From Candidatus Woesearchaeota archaeon CG10_big_fil_rev_8_21_14_0_10_32_9 (GTDB taxonomy: Archaea > Nanobdellota > Nanobdellia > Woesearchaeales > 21-14-0-10-32-9): a stretch of DNA of 23,915 nucleotides. The notes below the pieces were generated by a model. It was not told where the DNA came from. It did not search any database and was given only the letters and a program-made list of their open reading frames with translations. The DNA is taken from the NCBI GenBank assembly GCA_002762915.1, contig PCYF01000060.1, positions 1 to 23,915 of the forward strand. The letters are read 5' to 3'. Below, in pieces: positions 1 to 7,040 of the stretch (positions within the stretch are counted from its first letter, which is position 1; each line of letters opens with the position of its first letter). A program made the position numbers and the translations under genes.

Positions 1-518
1 ATTTCCTTATCAATAAGGTCTATTCCTATTTCTACTTGTTCTAAATCAATAATGTGTGGTTTTTTATTTAGGTCTTTATATGTGGGTAGAAATTGAAAAT
101 TTATTATTTGAGTTACTAGTTTTTTTGCAACAATTCCAATTTGTTGTTGTGCTCTTGTTATAATGACATCTGCTTCATGAGCACTTTTTGCCCAAAGTAC
201 AAAGATTAAATCCCAGGCACCATCAAGTTGTGCTATCCAAAATAGCTTTTGTTCTTTTGCGATTTCTGTTGCTATTGCGTTCATATCTTTAACATTAATA
301 ACTTTAACGCAGACGCTATATAGTTTGTATCCTATTTTTGATAGATTTATTATTGTTCTATAGCATCCTATTATTCCTTGTTTTTCAAGTCTTTTAATCC
401 TATATTTTACACTATCTTTTGATAATCCTATTGCTTTAGCTATTGTAGAATGGCTCTCCCGAGAATTTTCCTCAAGTATGGAGAGTATTTTTCTATCTTT
501 TAAGTCTAAATTGTGCAT
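1..518 (-). CDS. Lrp/AsnC-family transcriptional regulator (3' end cut by window edge)
   Basis: I read this by translating the minus strand from the ATG at 518-516; the frame stays open to base 1. The N-terminus (MHNLDLKDRKILSILEENSR...) is a classic AsnC-type helix-turn-helix, with STIAKAIGLSKDSVKYRIKRLEKQGII as recognition and wing region, followed by a RAM-like ligand domain. At the edge the protein reads ...IGIDLIDKE. That resembles the start of a second HTH, as in the double-module regulator at 3199. The visible 172 codons already exceed a usual single-module Lrp (about 150 aa), so this is probably also a tandem protein. A TATA-like box 24-31 bases upstream implies a leaderless mRNA. The effector and targets are unknown. 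Confidence 0.88.
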   Translation of the reverse strand, partial: MHNLDLKDRKILSILEENSRESHSTIAKAIGLSKDSVKYRIKRLEKQGIIGCYRTIINLSKIGYKLYSVCVKVINVKDMNAIATEIAKEQKLFWIAQLDGAWDLIFVLWAKSAHEADVIITRAQQQIGIVAKKLVTQIINFQFLPTYKDLNKKPHIIDLEQVEIGIDLIDKE

Positions 519-541
519 TTATACGATATAATAGAATGGAC

Positions 542-549
542 TATTTAAG
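542..549 (-). promoter_or_regulatory. TATA box of the Lrp/AsnC gene
   Basis: On the minus strand this reads CTTAAATA, 24-31 bases before the ATG at 518. That is the archaeal TATA spacing for a transcript starting at or close to the start codon. There is no Shine-Dalgarno sequence in between. Confidence 0.5.
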
Positions 550-654
550 TATTTCTAGAAAAGATAATGATTCTGTCGGAACTTTAATATACAATTACAA
601 CATCTAAGTAGTAACAAGTCACGTATTCGGGGGGGCTTATTGAGGTGAATAACA

Positions 655-1329
655 ATGGTCAATGAATTAAAAAATATAATTGAAGCTGAAAAAATAAATT
701 TGGAACTAGAACAACTTACTAAACAAGAACATGGCCTTCAAAAAGAGTTGGAACAATTGCAAGAATCAATATCCATCAAACCTAATGAGATAGAAGAGCT
801 CTATACAAATATTTCAAAGATGTATTCAAAAATACAGGATTTAGATGATTATTACAAGAATAAAAAAGGATTTCACTTTCATCTAGCTCAAGAAAGCAAA
901 ATATTAAATTTAGATGATTTAAATCAAGTAAAGAGTTTGGAGGAACTAAAAATAATCTATCCATTTGGAACAACGCTTCTTAAAAATAGCATAGTATGTA
1001 GCTCTTTATGGAAGGAACAATATTATGCAACGCCATCTGTTTTAGATAAGGATCGTCGTGCGCTGTTTTTTTATTTCCCTATGGGTATGTTCACTAGCGT
1101 TGCAGTTTTATGTATTCCAGTTGGTCCAGAGGGCATAAACGCTGCAGGTGCGTGTATGGTGGCGGGAAGTGTAATGTCAACAACACTGATTCTCGCGGAT
1201 TTATTTAGAAATAAAAACAGTTTTGAGTATACAGCTAACCAAATGAAAATCAACACAATAGAAGCATCAAAGCTCATAAATCAGTATTTATCCAGTCCCA
1301 TAAACCCCGAGGAATATTTTAAGAAATAA
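655..1329 (+). CDS. Hypothetical coiled-coil membrane protein
   Basis: The function is not recognised. The ATG follows a ribosome binding site (GAGGTG at 642-647). Residues about 1-70 are rich in E, K, L and Q with heptad-like spacing and should form a coiled coil. A central segment follows, then a hydrophobic region (about residues 136-182, FFYFPMGMFTSVAVLC... and AAGACMVAGSVMSTTLIL) that could make two membrane helices separated by a short GPEG turn. The C-terminus is hydrophilic. The layout suggests a cytoplasmic coiled coil anchored by a C-terminal hairpin. After the TAA the same frame stays open for 26 more codons (see findings). It is divergent from the Lrp gene on its left. Confidence 0.7.
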   Translation: MVNELKNIIEAEKINLELEQLTKQEHGLQKELEQLQESISIKPNEIEELYTNISKMYSKIQDLDDYYKNKKGFHFHLAQESKILNLDDLNQVKSLEELKIIYPFGTTLLKNSIVCSSLWKEQYYATPSVLDKDRRALFFYFPMGMFTSVAVLCIPVGPEGINAAGACMVAGSVMSTTLILADLFRNKNSFEYTANQMKINTIEASKLINQYLSSPINPEEYFKK

Positions 1330-1438
1330 GTTTTAGATATCAAAAAAAAGTATGGACCGGCAACAATTGTAACATTTAAAGATGAGTTCAATTTAAAGAA
1401 ATTAAAATAAAACGCGTGATACAAAATACTTCTAAATT

Positions 1439-2074
1439 TTACTTAAATCCTGCCAGTCCAAGTAAAGGAACAAAACTACAATCTCCGTATTCTTCTAATT
1501 TTAATCCTTTTGGAGTTTTCGTTGCTTTGATTATTTTTTGTTTCATTCTATCTCCAATTGGAATAACCAATGTGCCGTTCATTTTCAATTGCGTTACAAG
1601 ATCTTCTGGTATTTCTGGACACGCAGCACTTACAATTATTTTATTAAATGGTTGATAATGTATAGCTCCTAGCGAACCATCTCCTTCAACTATTCCTGCA
1701 TTTGTTATTTTTAATTCTTTAAGTTTAGCTCTAGATCCAGTTACTAGAGTAGGTATTCTCTCTACACCTATCACTTTAGTACATAGTTTTGATAATAAAG
1801 CAACAACATAGCCCGATCCAGATCCGACTTCTAGTATTTTGTCTTCAAATTGCGGATCAAGTAATTCTAACATTTTTGCTACAATGTATGGTTGACTTAT
1901 TGTTTGTGCTTGTCCTATAGGTACAGCAAAGTCTCCATATGCCATTACTCTACTTACTTCTGGAATAAACATGTGTCTTGGAATAACATTCATTGCAGTA
2001 AGAACTCTATCATTAATTATGCCTCTTTTTTTGAGTTGGTATTCCACCATTGTTTGTCTTTCTTTTTCAAACAT
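1439..2074 (-). CDS. pcm: Protein-L-isoaspartate O-methyltransferase
   Basis: Repairs isoaspartyl residues in aged proteins by transferring a methyl group from S-adenosylmethionine in the cytosol. The family signatures are all present: MVEYQLKKRGI near the N-terminus, RHMFIP (33-38), AYGDFAVPIGQAQTISQPYIVA around residues 45-66 (with the active-site serine region at S60), the SAM-binding loop ILEVGSGSGY (80-89), an acidic residue at the end of the next strand (GVER), EGDGS, and AACPEIPEDL. Its 211 aa is normal. No clear Shine-Dalgarno precedes the first ATG; a second in-frame ATG at residue 9 (MVEYQ) is a possible start. It is the last gene of a minus-strand group with two membrane proteins, 34 bases after the previous stop. 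Confidence 0.95.
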   Translation of the reverse strand: MFEKERQTMVEYQLKKRGIINDRVLTAMNVIPRHMFIPEVSRVMAYGDFAVPIGQAQTISQPYIVAKMLELLDPQFEDKILEVGSGSGYVVALLSKLCTKVIGVERIPTLVTGSRAKLKELKITNAGIVEGDGSLGAIHYQPFNKIIVSAACPEIPEDLVTQLKMNGTLVIPIGDRMKQKIIKATKTPKGLKLEEYGDCSFVPLLGLAGFK

Positions 2075-2108
2075 ATTAAAGAGATTAGAATTATCAGTTT
2101 ATATAATT

Positions 2109-2609
2109 TTATGTATTTTTACTCAGTCTTTCTTCTTTTTTCCTTCCAAAATATAATCCTGCACCATATATTCCTAAAACAGATACAGCTACTGAACCTC
2201 CTAAAGAGCCGTACGTCTTTATTTTATTCTCAAGGTCCTCAGCTTGCTTTATTTGCATTTTTGTTTCTTCTTTATTAAGAATTTTTGTTTTCTCTTGAAT
2301 CAATAAATTTATGTTTTGTTTGAATGACTCACTGTATAAGCTATCCACAGGCCACTGTTTTGTCAATGTTTCATTTATTTCTTTTACACGATGCATATTT
2401 GGCGGAGTTACAGACATTGTATTAGTCAAAACACTTCCCCCTAAACCTATTCCGCTTATCAAGAAAGCAATAAAATATGGCGCCATACTTTTTTTGTCAA
2501 ACTGCTGCATCGCATAAAATAAATTTTCTAATTTTGATCCTTCAAATTTATTTGAAATATATCTACAGACATATGCCTGCCGTTTATTAAATGATTCTTT
2601 TAATTTCAT
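2109..2609 (-). CDS. Hypothetical small membrane protein
   Basis: No family is recognised. I place the start at the ATG at 2609 (166 aa) because AGGTGG lies six bases upstream and because ATGA overlaps the TGA of the preceding gene, a sign of translational coupling. A GTG nine bases further upstream would sit on the Shine-Dalgarno. Two hydrophobic segments are seen, at about 43-60 (YFIAFLISGIGLGGSVL) and near the C-terminus (LGGSVAVSVLGIYGAGLYFG, then a basic RKKEER tail). The K/E/Q-rich stretch between them may be helical and lie on one side of the membrane. It probably works with the EF-hand membrane protein directly upstream. Confidence 0.7.
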   Translation of the reverse strand: MKLKESFNKRQAYVCRYISNKFEGSKLENLFYAMQQFDKKSMAPYFIAFLISGIGLGGSVLTNTMSVTPPNMHRVKEINETLTKQWPVDSLYSESFKQNINLLIQEKTKILNKEETKMQIKQAEDLENKIKTYGSLGGSVAVSVLGIYGAGLYFGRKKEERLSKNT

Positions 2610-3085
2610 TTTGACCACCTTTTGTTAACATAATTTTCCTTTAGAAAAAATTCGTCATTTAGTGTTTGATAAATATCATAGCATCTATTATCTTTACGTT
2701 TTAAATAAGCTTTATCTATTCCTTTACTAAGTTCCTCTAAAGTTATTAGTTTGTCATTATTTGTATCTATTTGATCAAATAACTTAGTTGTTATGTTTTG
2801 CTTAAAATTTATTCTCTCTTGTTTTTTTTCAGTAGCTATTTTATTCCATTCAAAAACATTTAAGGCTTCATGTACATTTGATTCTCCAGCATAAACAATT
2901 AGCGCTCCGGCCAAACCAACAGAGTAAATCATGTTAAACATTGGTTTTGCAATTTGTGTAAGTTTACTTGTTTCAGTTTTTCCATCAGCTTTGTATTTCC
3001 ATACATCATCATCAATCCTCTTAAATGAAATAAATGGAATTAATAGAGATAAATGATATTTTAGTTTTTGTTTTAAGTTGTTCAT
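2606..3085 (-). CDS. Membrane protein with a single EF-hand motif
   Basis: The start at 3085 (159 aa) follows GAGGT about six bases upstream; an ORF extension to 3166 has no ribosome binding site. One membrane segment is likely at about 48-66 (MFNMIYSVGLAGALIVYAG). A canonical calcium-binding EF-hand loop lies at D107-E118: ligands D107, N109, D111, T115 and E118, a hydrophobic I114, and K112 where glycine is usual. The flanking segments can be helices (KLFDQI before, LEELSKGIDKAYLK after). EF-hands are unpaired here, so calcium binding is inferred, not certain. The gene overlaps the next membrane-protein gene by four bases, so the two are probably made together. A TATA-like sequence (3128-3136) on the minus strand would give a leader of about 20 bases. 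Confidence 0.72.
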   Translation of the reverse strand: MNNLKQKLKYHLSLLIPFISFKRIDDDVWKYKADGKTETSKLTQIAKPMFNMIYSVGLAGALIVYAGESNVHEALNVFEWNKIATEKKQERINFKQNITTKLFDQIDTNNDKLITLEELSKGIDKAYLKRKDNRCYDIYQTLNDEFFLKENYVNKRWSK

Positions 3086-3151
3086 GTTAAACCTCTTATT
3101 TTCCTTAATAGTAGTAACACGGCGAACATAATAAATCTTTTGAGTAGTATT

Positions 3152-3197
3152 TTTACAATATCGCAATATTTTTATATATATCTTGCATTATTGTAAA
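3152..3197. promoter_or_regulatory. Inverted repeat flanking the TATA box of the Lrp-like gene
   Basis: TTTACAATATCGCA (3152-3165) and TGCATTATTGTAAA (3184-3197) are inverted copies matching at 12 of 14 positions, with the outer nine bases perfect. They bracket the TATA box and the second arm touches the start codon. Lrp proteins commonly bind such paired half-sites in their own promoter, so this is a likely autoregulatory operator. That role is inferred. Confidence 0.6.
3171..3180 (+). promoter_or_regulatory. TATA box of the double-module Lrp gene
   Basis: TTTATATATA lies 19-28 bases before the ATG at 3199. No Shine-Dalgarno intervenes, so the mRNA is probably leaderless. Confidence 0.65.
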
Positions 3198-3198
3198 T

Positions 3199-4152
3199 AT
3201 GCTTGACTTAAAAGACAAAAAGATATTGTTGGAACTTCTTAATAATTCTAGAACCTCGTCTAGTCAATTGGCAAAAAAAGTAGGACTGAGTAGAGAAGTA
3301 ACAATCTACAGAATTGAAAAACTGAAAAAAACTATAATAAGACATTTCTACACTTTATTAAACTTAGAAAAACTTGGTTTTGAAAGATATTCTTGTTTTT
3401 TACAGCTTAAAGGAATAAGTCCTAAAGAAGAAAATGAATTTATGAAATATTTAATGGAACATAAGTTCATTACATTCATAGGTTCAAATGTAGGTAAATG
3501 GAACATAATTCTAGATATAATTGTTAAAGACCAAAAGCATCTAAAAGAGTTACTTGAGCAGATAAAAAATCAAGCAGGAAAATTCTTTGAAAGCAGTATT
3601 GTGTACGCAAGTCTTGAATTAAACTATTACCCCGATAAACTAATAGGATTAAAAAACACAAAAATCAAAATTTCAAAAATATACAAAGAACGCAAACTTG
3701 ACAAAATAGATAAAGAAATACTTTATCTTCTGACAACAGATTCAAGAATAGAATATGCAGAACTCTCGCAAAAAATGAGTATGAGTGCCAACGCAATAAA
3801 ATATAGACTTAAAGCAATGGAGGACGCAGGAATAATAGAAGGATACTCGGTTTCTTTAAATTTTGATTTACTAGGAGAAATATATGTTGCTCAATTTAAA
3901 TTTGATAGTATTGATGAAATAAAACTATCAGAATATCTAAGAAAGCATGAAAAAGTAATATTTGAAGACAGATGTTTAGGAAACGAGAATTGGGATGCAG
4001 GCATAGGTTTTCTGTGCAAGGATTCAAAAGAGTTCAGAAAACAAATATTAGAATTAAAGCAAATATTTGGATCAAATCTTAAACTTCACGATATTTACAT
4101 AACTTCAGAAATATATAAAGATAATATCGCTCCAGAAGGAATATTTATTTGA
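3199..4152 (+). CDS. Tandem (double-module) Lrp/AsnC-family regulator
   Basis: A DNA-binding regulator containing two Lrp units in one chain. The first HTH is at residues 1-45 (LDLKDKKILLELLNNSR, then SSQLAKKVGLSREVTIYRIEKL) followed by a RAM-like domain to about 155. A second HTH begins at KLDKIDKEILYLLTTDSRI (about 168) with YAELSQKMSMSANAIKYRLKAMEDAGIIEGY, followed by a second ligand-like domain. The 317 aa is about twice a normal Lrp, so one chain may mimic the usual dimer. The window-edge gene looks like a paralogue. The start is supported by the TATA box 19-28 bases upstream. The inverted repeat over its promoter suggests autoregulation. The ligand is unknown. It converges with the mscS-like gene. 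Confidence 0.9.
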   Translation: MLDLKDKKILLELLNNSRTSSSQLAKKVGLSREVTIYRIEKLKKTIIRHFYTLLNLEKLGFERYSCFLQLKGISPKEENEFMKYLMEHKFITFIGSNVGKWNIILDIIVKDQKHLKELLEQIKNQAGKFFESSIVYASLELNYYPDKLIGLKNTKIKISKIYKERKLDKIDKEILYLLTTDSRIEYAELSQKMSMSANAIKYRLKAMEDAGIIEGYSVSLNFDLLGEIYVAQFKFDSIDEIKLSEYLRKHEKVIFEDRCLGNENWDAGIGFLCKDSKEFRKQILELKQIFGSNLKLHDIYITSEIYKDNIAPEGIFI

Positions 4153-4164
4153 ATAAAATGTTTT

Positions 4165-5223
4165 TTACTTCCCCTTTTTCAAGTAAACTGTACTTGTTGG
4201 GAAAGCCATATTTATCTTTGCTTTTTCAAATTGTTTCTTTATTTCCATGTTTATATTGTGTTTTGCAATTAGAATATTATCTTTGTTTTTAATCCAGTAA
4301 ATTATTTGTATGTTTAAAGAGAAGTCTCCAAATCCGTCAAAAGTCACAAAAGATCTATCCTCTGTATCTTTGTTCTTCACTATTATTTCTTTTATTATTT
4401 TTATTGCCTCTTCCATTTTTTTCATGGAAGTTCCGTATTCAACTCCAACAGAAGCTTTTACTCTTCTAGCACTTTCTCTTGAAATATTTTCTAGTATTGA
4501 ATCCGTAATCTTTGCGTTCGGAACTATTATTTGTGTTCCATCAAAAGTTTCTAAAATTGTACTCCTTACACCTATTGTTCTTACAAATCCATCTCGAGAA
4601 TCATCCAGTTTTATTCTATCTCCTACTTTGAAAGGTTTATCAGCAAATATAGTTATTCCCCCGAACAAATTCTTTAGAGTATCTTGTGCAGCTAATGCAA
4701 AGGCTAAACCTCCTATTCCAAGTCCTGCCAATAAACTTGCAATATCAAAACCCATATTATCAAGAATTGAGATTATTGCAATTATTACTATGATTACTTT
4801 CACAAGAGTTCTTACTATCGGCATTAATTGATCATCTATGTCTGATTTGGTTTTTGCAGCAATTTTTGCAAAGTACTCTTGTATTATCGCGTCAACTATG
4901 TTAATTAATAACCAAGCCACATTTATTGCTAACAGTATATACGCAATGTTTCCAAATATAGTCATCACATGTTCTGGAAAAGATAATAATCTGTATGCAT
5001 AATTGAATCCTACGTAAAATAAAAAGAATATTGCCGGACCCTGTAAAGCTTCTATTAAAATATCGTCAAGTTTTGTTTCTGTTTTCTGCGTAAATACTTT
5101 CACAACATTAGATATTAACCAGTAAAGTATTTTTCCAGCGACTATACTTCCTGCAACTACTCCTAAAGCGATTAAATAGCTTAGAATTGTGTTTCCGAAG
5201 TAAACTGTGCTGAATCCTACCAT
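4165..5223 (-). CDS. MscS-family mechanosensitive channel
   Basis: A small-conductance mechanosensitive ion channel that releases solutes on osmotic downshock. I see several N-terminal membrane segments, then the pore-lining helix region SLLAGLGIGGLAFALAAQDTLKNLFGG, rich in Gly and Ala, and the beta domain FADKPFKVGDRIKL... with TRTxG-like FVRTIGVRSTILETFDGTQIIVPNAKITD. A soluble alpha/beta C-terminus follows. Its 352 aa fits the family. I prefer the ATG at 5223 over a TTG at 5238 because a TATA box centred 25 bases upstream implies a leaderless start there. It follows the D-lactate dehydrogenase-like gene on the same strand but has its own promoter. Confidence 0.94.
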   Translation of the reverse strand: MVGFSTVYFGNTILSYLIALGVVAGSIVAGKILYWLISNVVKVFTQKTETKLDDILIEALQGPAIFFLFYVGFNYAYRLLSFPEHVMTIFGNIAYILLAINVAWLLINIVDAIIQEYFAKIAAKTKSDIDDQLMPIVRTLVKVIIVIIAIISILDNMGFDIASLLAGLGIGGLAFALAAQDTLKNLFGGITIFADKPFKVGDRIKLDDSRDGFVRTIGVRSTILETFDGTQIIVPNAKITDSILENISRESARRVKASVGVEYGTSMKKMEEAIKIIKEIIVKNKDTEDRSFVTFDGFGDFSLNIQIIYWIKNKDNILIAKHNINMEIKKQFEKAKINMAFPTSTVYLKKGK

Positions 5224-5244
5224 GATTTTGTGACTCAATCCAGG

Positions 5245-5252
5245 TATATAAA
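5245..5252 (-). promoter_or_regulatory. TATA box of the MscS gene
   Basis: TTTATATA on the minus strand, centred about 25 bases before the ATG at 5223. It decides the choice of that start over the upstream TTG. Confidence 0.6.
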
Positions 5253-5271
5253 CCTTTTGAACGACTAAAAT

Positions 5272-6264
5272 TTAAAGTTTAACTTTATTTCTTAGCCCTC
5301 TGTTTTCTATGTAGTCAAATATGTTGTCAAGAGTTGCATCCATGATCCTTTGTACTCCTTCTTTGCTGTAGAATGCAAGATGTGGAGTGACTATTACATT
5401 AGGAAGTTTCATTAATTCATGGGCTTCTTTTACTAATTCTTTTTCTTCTGATGTTTTTGGCGTTAATATTTTTTTCAAGAATAGTTCTCCTTCAAGTACA
5501 TCTATTCCTGCACCACCTATATATCCTGATTCTAAACCGAGTATCAAATCTCTTGTGTTTATTATTTGTCCGCGAGCAGTATTTATTATGTAAACTCCTC
5601 TTTTCATCTTCGCTATTGTTTCTTTGTTTATCATGTGTGTTGTTTCTTTTAATAGAGGGACATGTATTGTTATTATATCTGATTGCACCAATAATTCATC
5701 TAATGAAACATATTTGAATCCTAATTGTGTTTGCAATTCAGGTCTTTGAAAAACATCGTAAGCAACTACATTCATTGAGAAGCCATTCCCCATTTTTATA
5801 GAATTTTGGCCTATTCTTCCTGTTCCTAGAACTCCAAGAGTTTTACCTTTCAAGTCAAATCCGAGTAATCCTTCGTATTCAAATTCTTTTTTTGTTGTTC
5901 TCAAATAAGCTTTGTGAATTTGTCTTGATAAACTTAGAATCAGACCAAATGCGTGCTCAGCAACCGTATTATCTCCATATGCTGGAACATTGCAAACAGA
6001 TATTCCTCTTTCCTCGCATTCTTCAACATCTATGTGATCACAACCTGTGCTCATTGTAGCAATAAACTTTAAATTCTTAAATTTAGCAATTTCTTTGCTG
6101 GTTACTCTTGAAAACACAAATACACAAAGTATATCTGCATCATAGAATGAGTCTCCTTTTGCATCTTGTAAGGATTCTGTGTGATATTCAACATCGTGCC
6201 CCACTATTTTTTCATTAAAGTACTGTATTTGTCTTTCTTCCATTTCAAAAAAAACTATCTTCAT
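5272..6264 (-). CDS. D-2-hydroxyacid dehydrogenase, D-lactate dehydrogenase type
   Basis: NAD-dependent enzyme interconverting a 2-keto acid and a D-2-hydroxy acid; pyruvate/D-lactate is the likely pair. Visible features are the substrate-side motif STGCDHIDV (72-80), the NAD-binding GTGRIG (147-152), the catalytic Arg in NTARGQ (R231), Glu in DVLEGE (E260) and His in TPHLAFYS (H295). PHxAFYS after the last strand is typical of D-lactate dehydrogenases rather than glycerate or phosphoglycerate enzymes. The length is 330 aa from the ATG at 6264, which has GAGGTG five bases upstream; a GTG two codons earlier overlaps the Shine-Dalgarno and is unlikely. It may regenerate NAD+ in a fermentative cell, an inference from the family. 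Confidence 0.92.
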   Translation of the reverse strand: MKIVFFEMEERQIQYFNEKIVGHDVEYHTESLQDAKGDSFYDADILCVFVFSRVTSKEIAKFKNLKFIATMSTGCDHIDVEECEERGISVCNVPAYGDNTVAEHAFGLILSLSRQIHKAYLRTTKKEFEYEGLLGFDLKGKTLGVLGTGRIGQNSIKMGNGFSMNVVAYDVFQRPELQTQLGFKYVSLDELLVQSDIITIHVPLLKETTHMINKETIAKMKRGVYIINTARGQIINTRDLILGLESGYIGGAGIDVLEGELFLKKILTPKTSEEKELVKEAHELMKLPNVIVTPHLAFYSKEGVQRIMDATLDNIFDYIENRGLRNKVKL

Positions 6265-6330
6265 ACGCACACCTCTTTTTTTAATAACAATATAATTATA
6301 ACTAAAACTAAAGATTATTATTTTATCTGT

Positions 6331-6615
6331 TTATATTATTTTTCTTCCTGTTTGATTATCTATTATATGAATACAGTTTACAGGACAAGATTGCGCCGCT
6401 TCAAGGTTGTTATTTAGTTCATCCACTTCTTTTACATATACTTCTTCTTCGTCGCCCATTTTTAAGATTCCGCCAATTAAATCTGCTTTATCTCGATCTT
6501 CTACTTGTTTCCAAGTATCTGGTTCTGCAGCAACACACGCAAATGCACCTATACATTCATTTTTTGTGTACACTATGGTGTATCTTTTTTTGTGTGTTTT
6601 TTCAATTTTTTCCAT
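6331..6615 (-). CDS. Single-cluster ferredoxin with an altered ligand pattern
   Basis: A 94-aa iron-sulfur electron carrier of the Pyrococcus/Desulfovibrio type. The cluster cysteines are C21 and C27 in CIGAFAC and C77 in the C-terminal CP motif; a further C81 lies in CPVNC. The position of the second ligand (Cys or Asp in relatives) is Ala24. With only three standard ligands it may hold a [3Fe-4S] cluster, unless C81 takes part. The middle is acidic (EDRDKAD, GDEEEVYVKEVDE), usual for ferredoxins. It lies 66 bases upstream of the D-lactate dehydrogenase gene on the same strand, so the two may be cotranscribed. The second ferredoxin (11536-11775) shares the same cysteine pattern. Confidence 0.88.
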   Translation of the reverse strand: MEKIEKTHKKRYTIVYTKNECIGAFACVAAEPDTWKQVEDRDKADLIGGILKMGDEEEVYVKEVDELNNNLEAAQSCPVNCIHIIDNQTGRKII

Positions 6616-6732
6616 AAACTCACTCTTTTAAAATAAAATACCTCAGCAGTTACTCGTTTTCATCACATGTCAGCCGGGAATAACCTCATCATTGGCAATA
6701 TGAATAATGTTCGTTTATTAATAACAGTTTTG

Positions 6733-6738
6733 TTTATA
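6733..6738 (+). promoter_or_regulatory. Possible TATA box for the small protein and M49 peptidase pair
   Basis: TTTATA in a gene-free stretch of 186 bases between the divergent ferredoxin and the small protein gene. It would give a leader of about 40 bases containing the AGGAGG ribosome binding site at 6787-6792. Other AT-rich candidates exist nearby, so this is tentative. Confidence 0.3.
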
Positions 6739-6801
6739 TCGAAAATCAATAAACTTTTAATAAGATGTCTCGTTCTTATCTTTTTTAGGAGGAATAAAAA
6801 A

Positions 6802-7038
6802 ATGGCATTTGACAAGAGTTTAGATAAAGAAATTTTTGGTGAAACAGCAGAATTTGAGATGACAAGAATTAGAGTAGCAGTTTTCTCATATAATAGTGGT
6901 CAGCCTAAACTTCAACTTTCTAGAGAAAATAGAAATCAAGAGAGTAATGAATGGGTATTTTCAAAATTAGGAAGAATGAATAAAGATGAGGTTGCAGCAG
7001 TTCTTCCACTTATGGAGAAAGCGAAGGGCCATTTATAA
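6802..7038 (+). CDS. Small conserved-looking protein, possibly PC4-like
   Basis: The start at 6802 (78 aa) is set by a strong AGGAGG nine bases upstream; an in-frame extension to 6667 would add 45 hydrophobic residues and is not credible. The protein reads as a short beta-rich domain (RIRVAVFSYNSGQPKLQLSRE, then EWVFSKLGRMN) followed by a helix (KDEVAAVLPLMEKAKG). Four strands plus a helix with a G-x-P-K-L turn resembles PC4/YdbC-type nucleic-acid-binding proteins, but that is a resemblance only. It ends two bases before the M49 peptidase gene and is clearly in the same operon. Confidence 0.75.
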   Translation: MAFDKSLDKEIFGETAEFEMTRIRVAVFSYNSGQPKLQLSRENRNQESNEWVFSKLGRMNKDEVAAVLPLMEKAKGHL

Positions 7039-7040
7039 AA

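Noticed and set aside
629..635. Run of seven G before the coiled-coil protein gene as a functional element
   Set aside because: Single homopolymer with no pairing partner nearby; it may be a sequencing-prone tract and nothing more can be said.
4310..4831. Plus-strand open frame of 173 codons
   Set aside because: It is antisense to the MscS gene, whose family match is clear.
6667..6801. N-terminal extension of the small protein at 6802
   Set aside because: The 45 extra residues are hydrophobic and low in coding character, and the strong AGGAGG site decides for the ATG at 6802.
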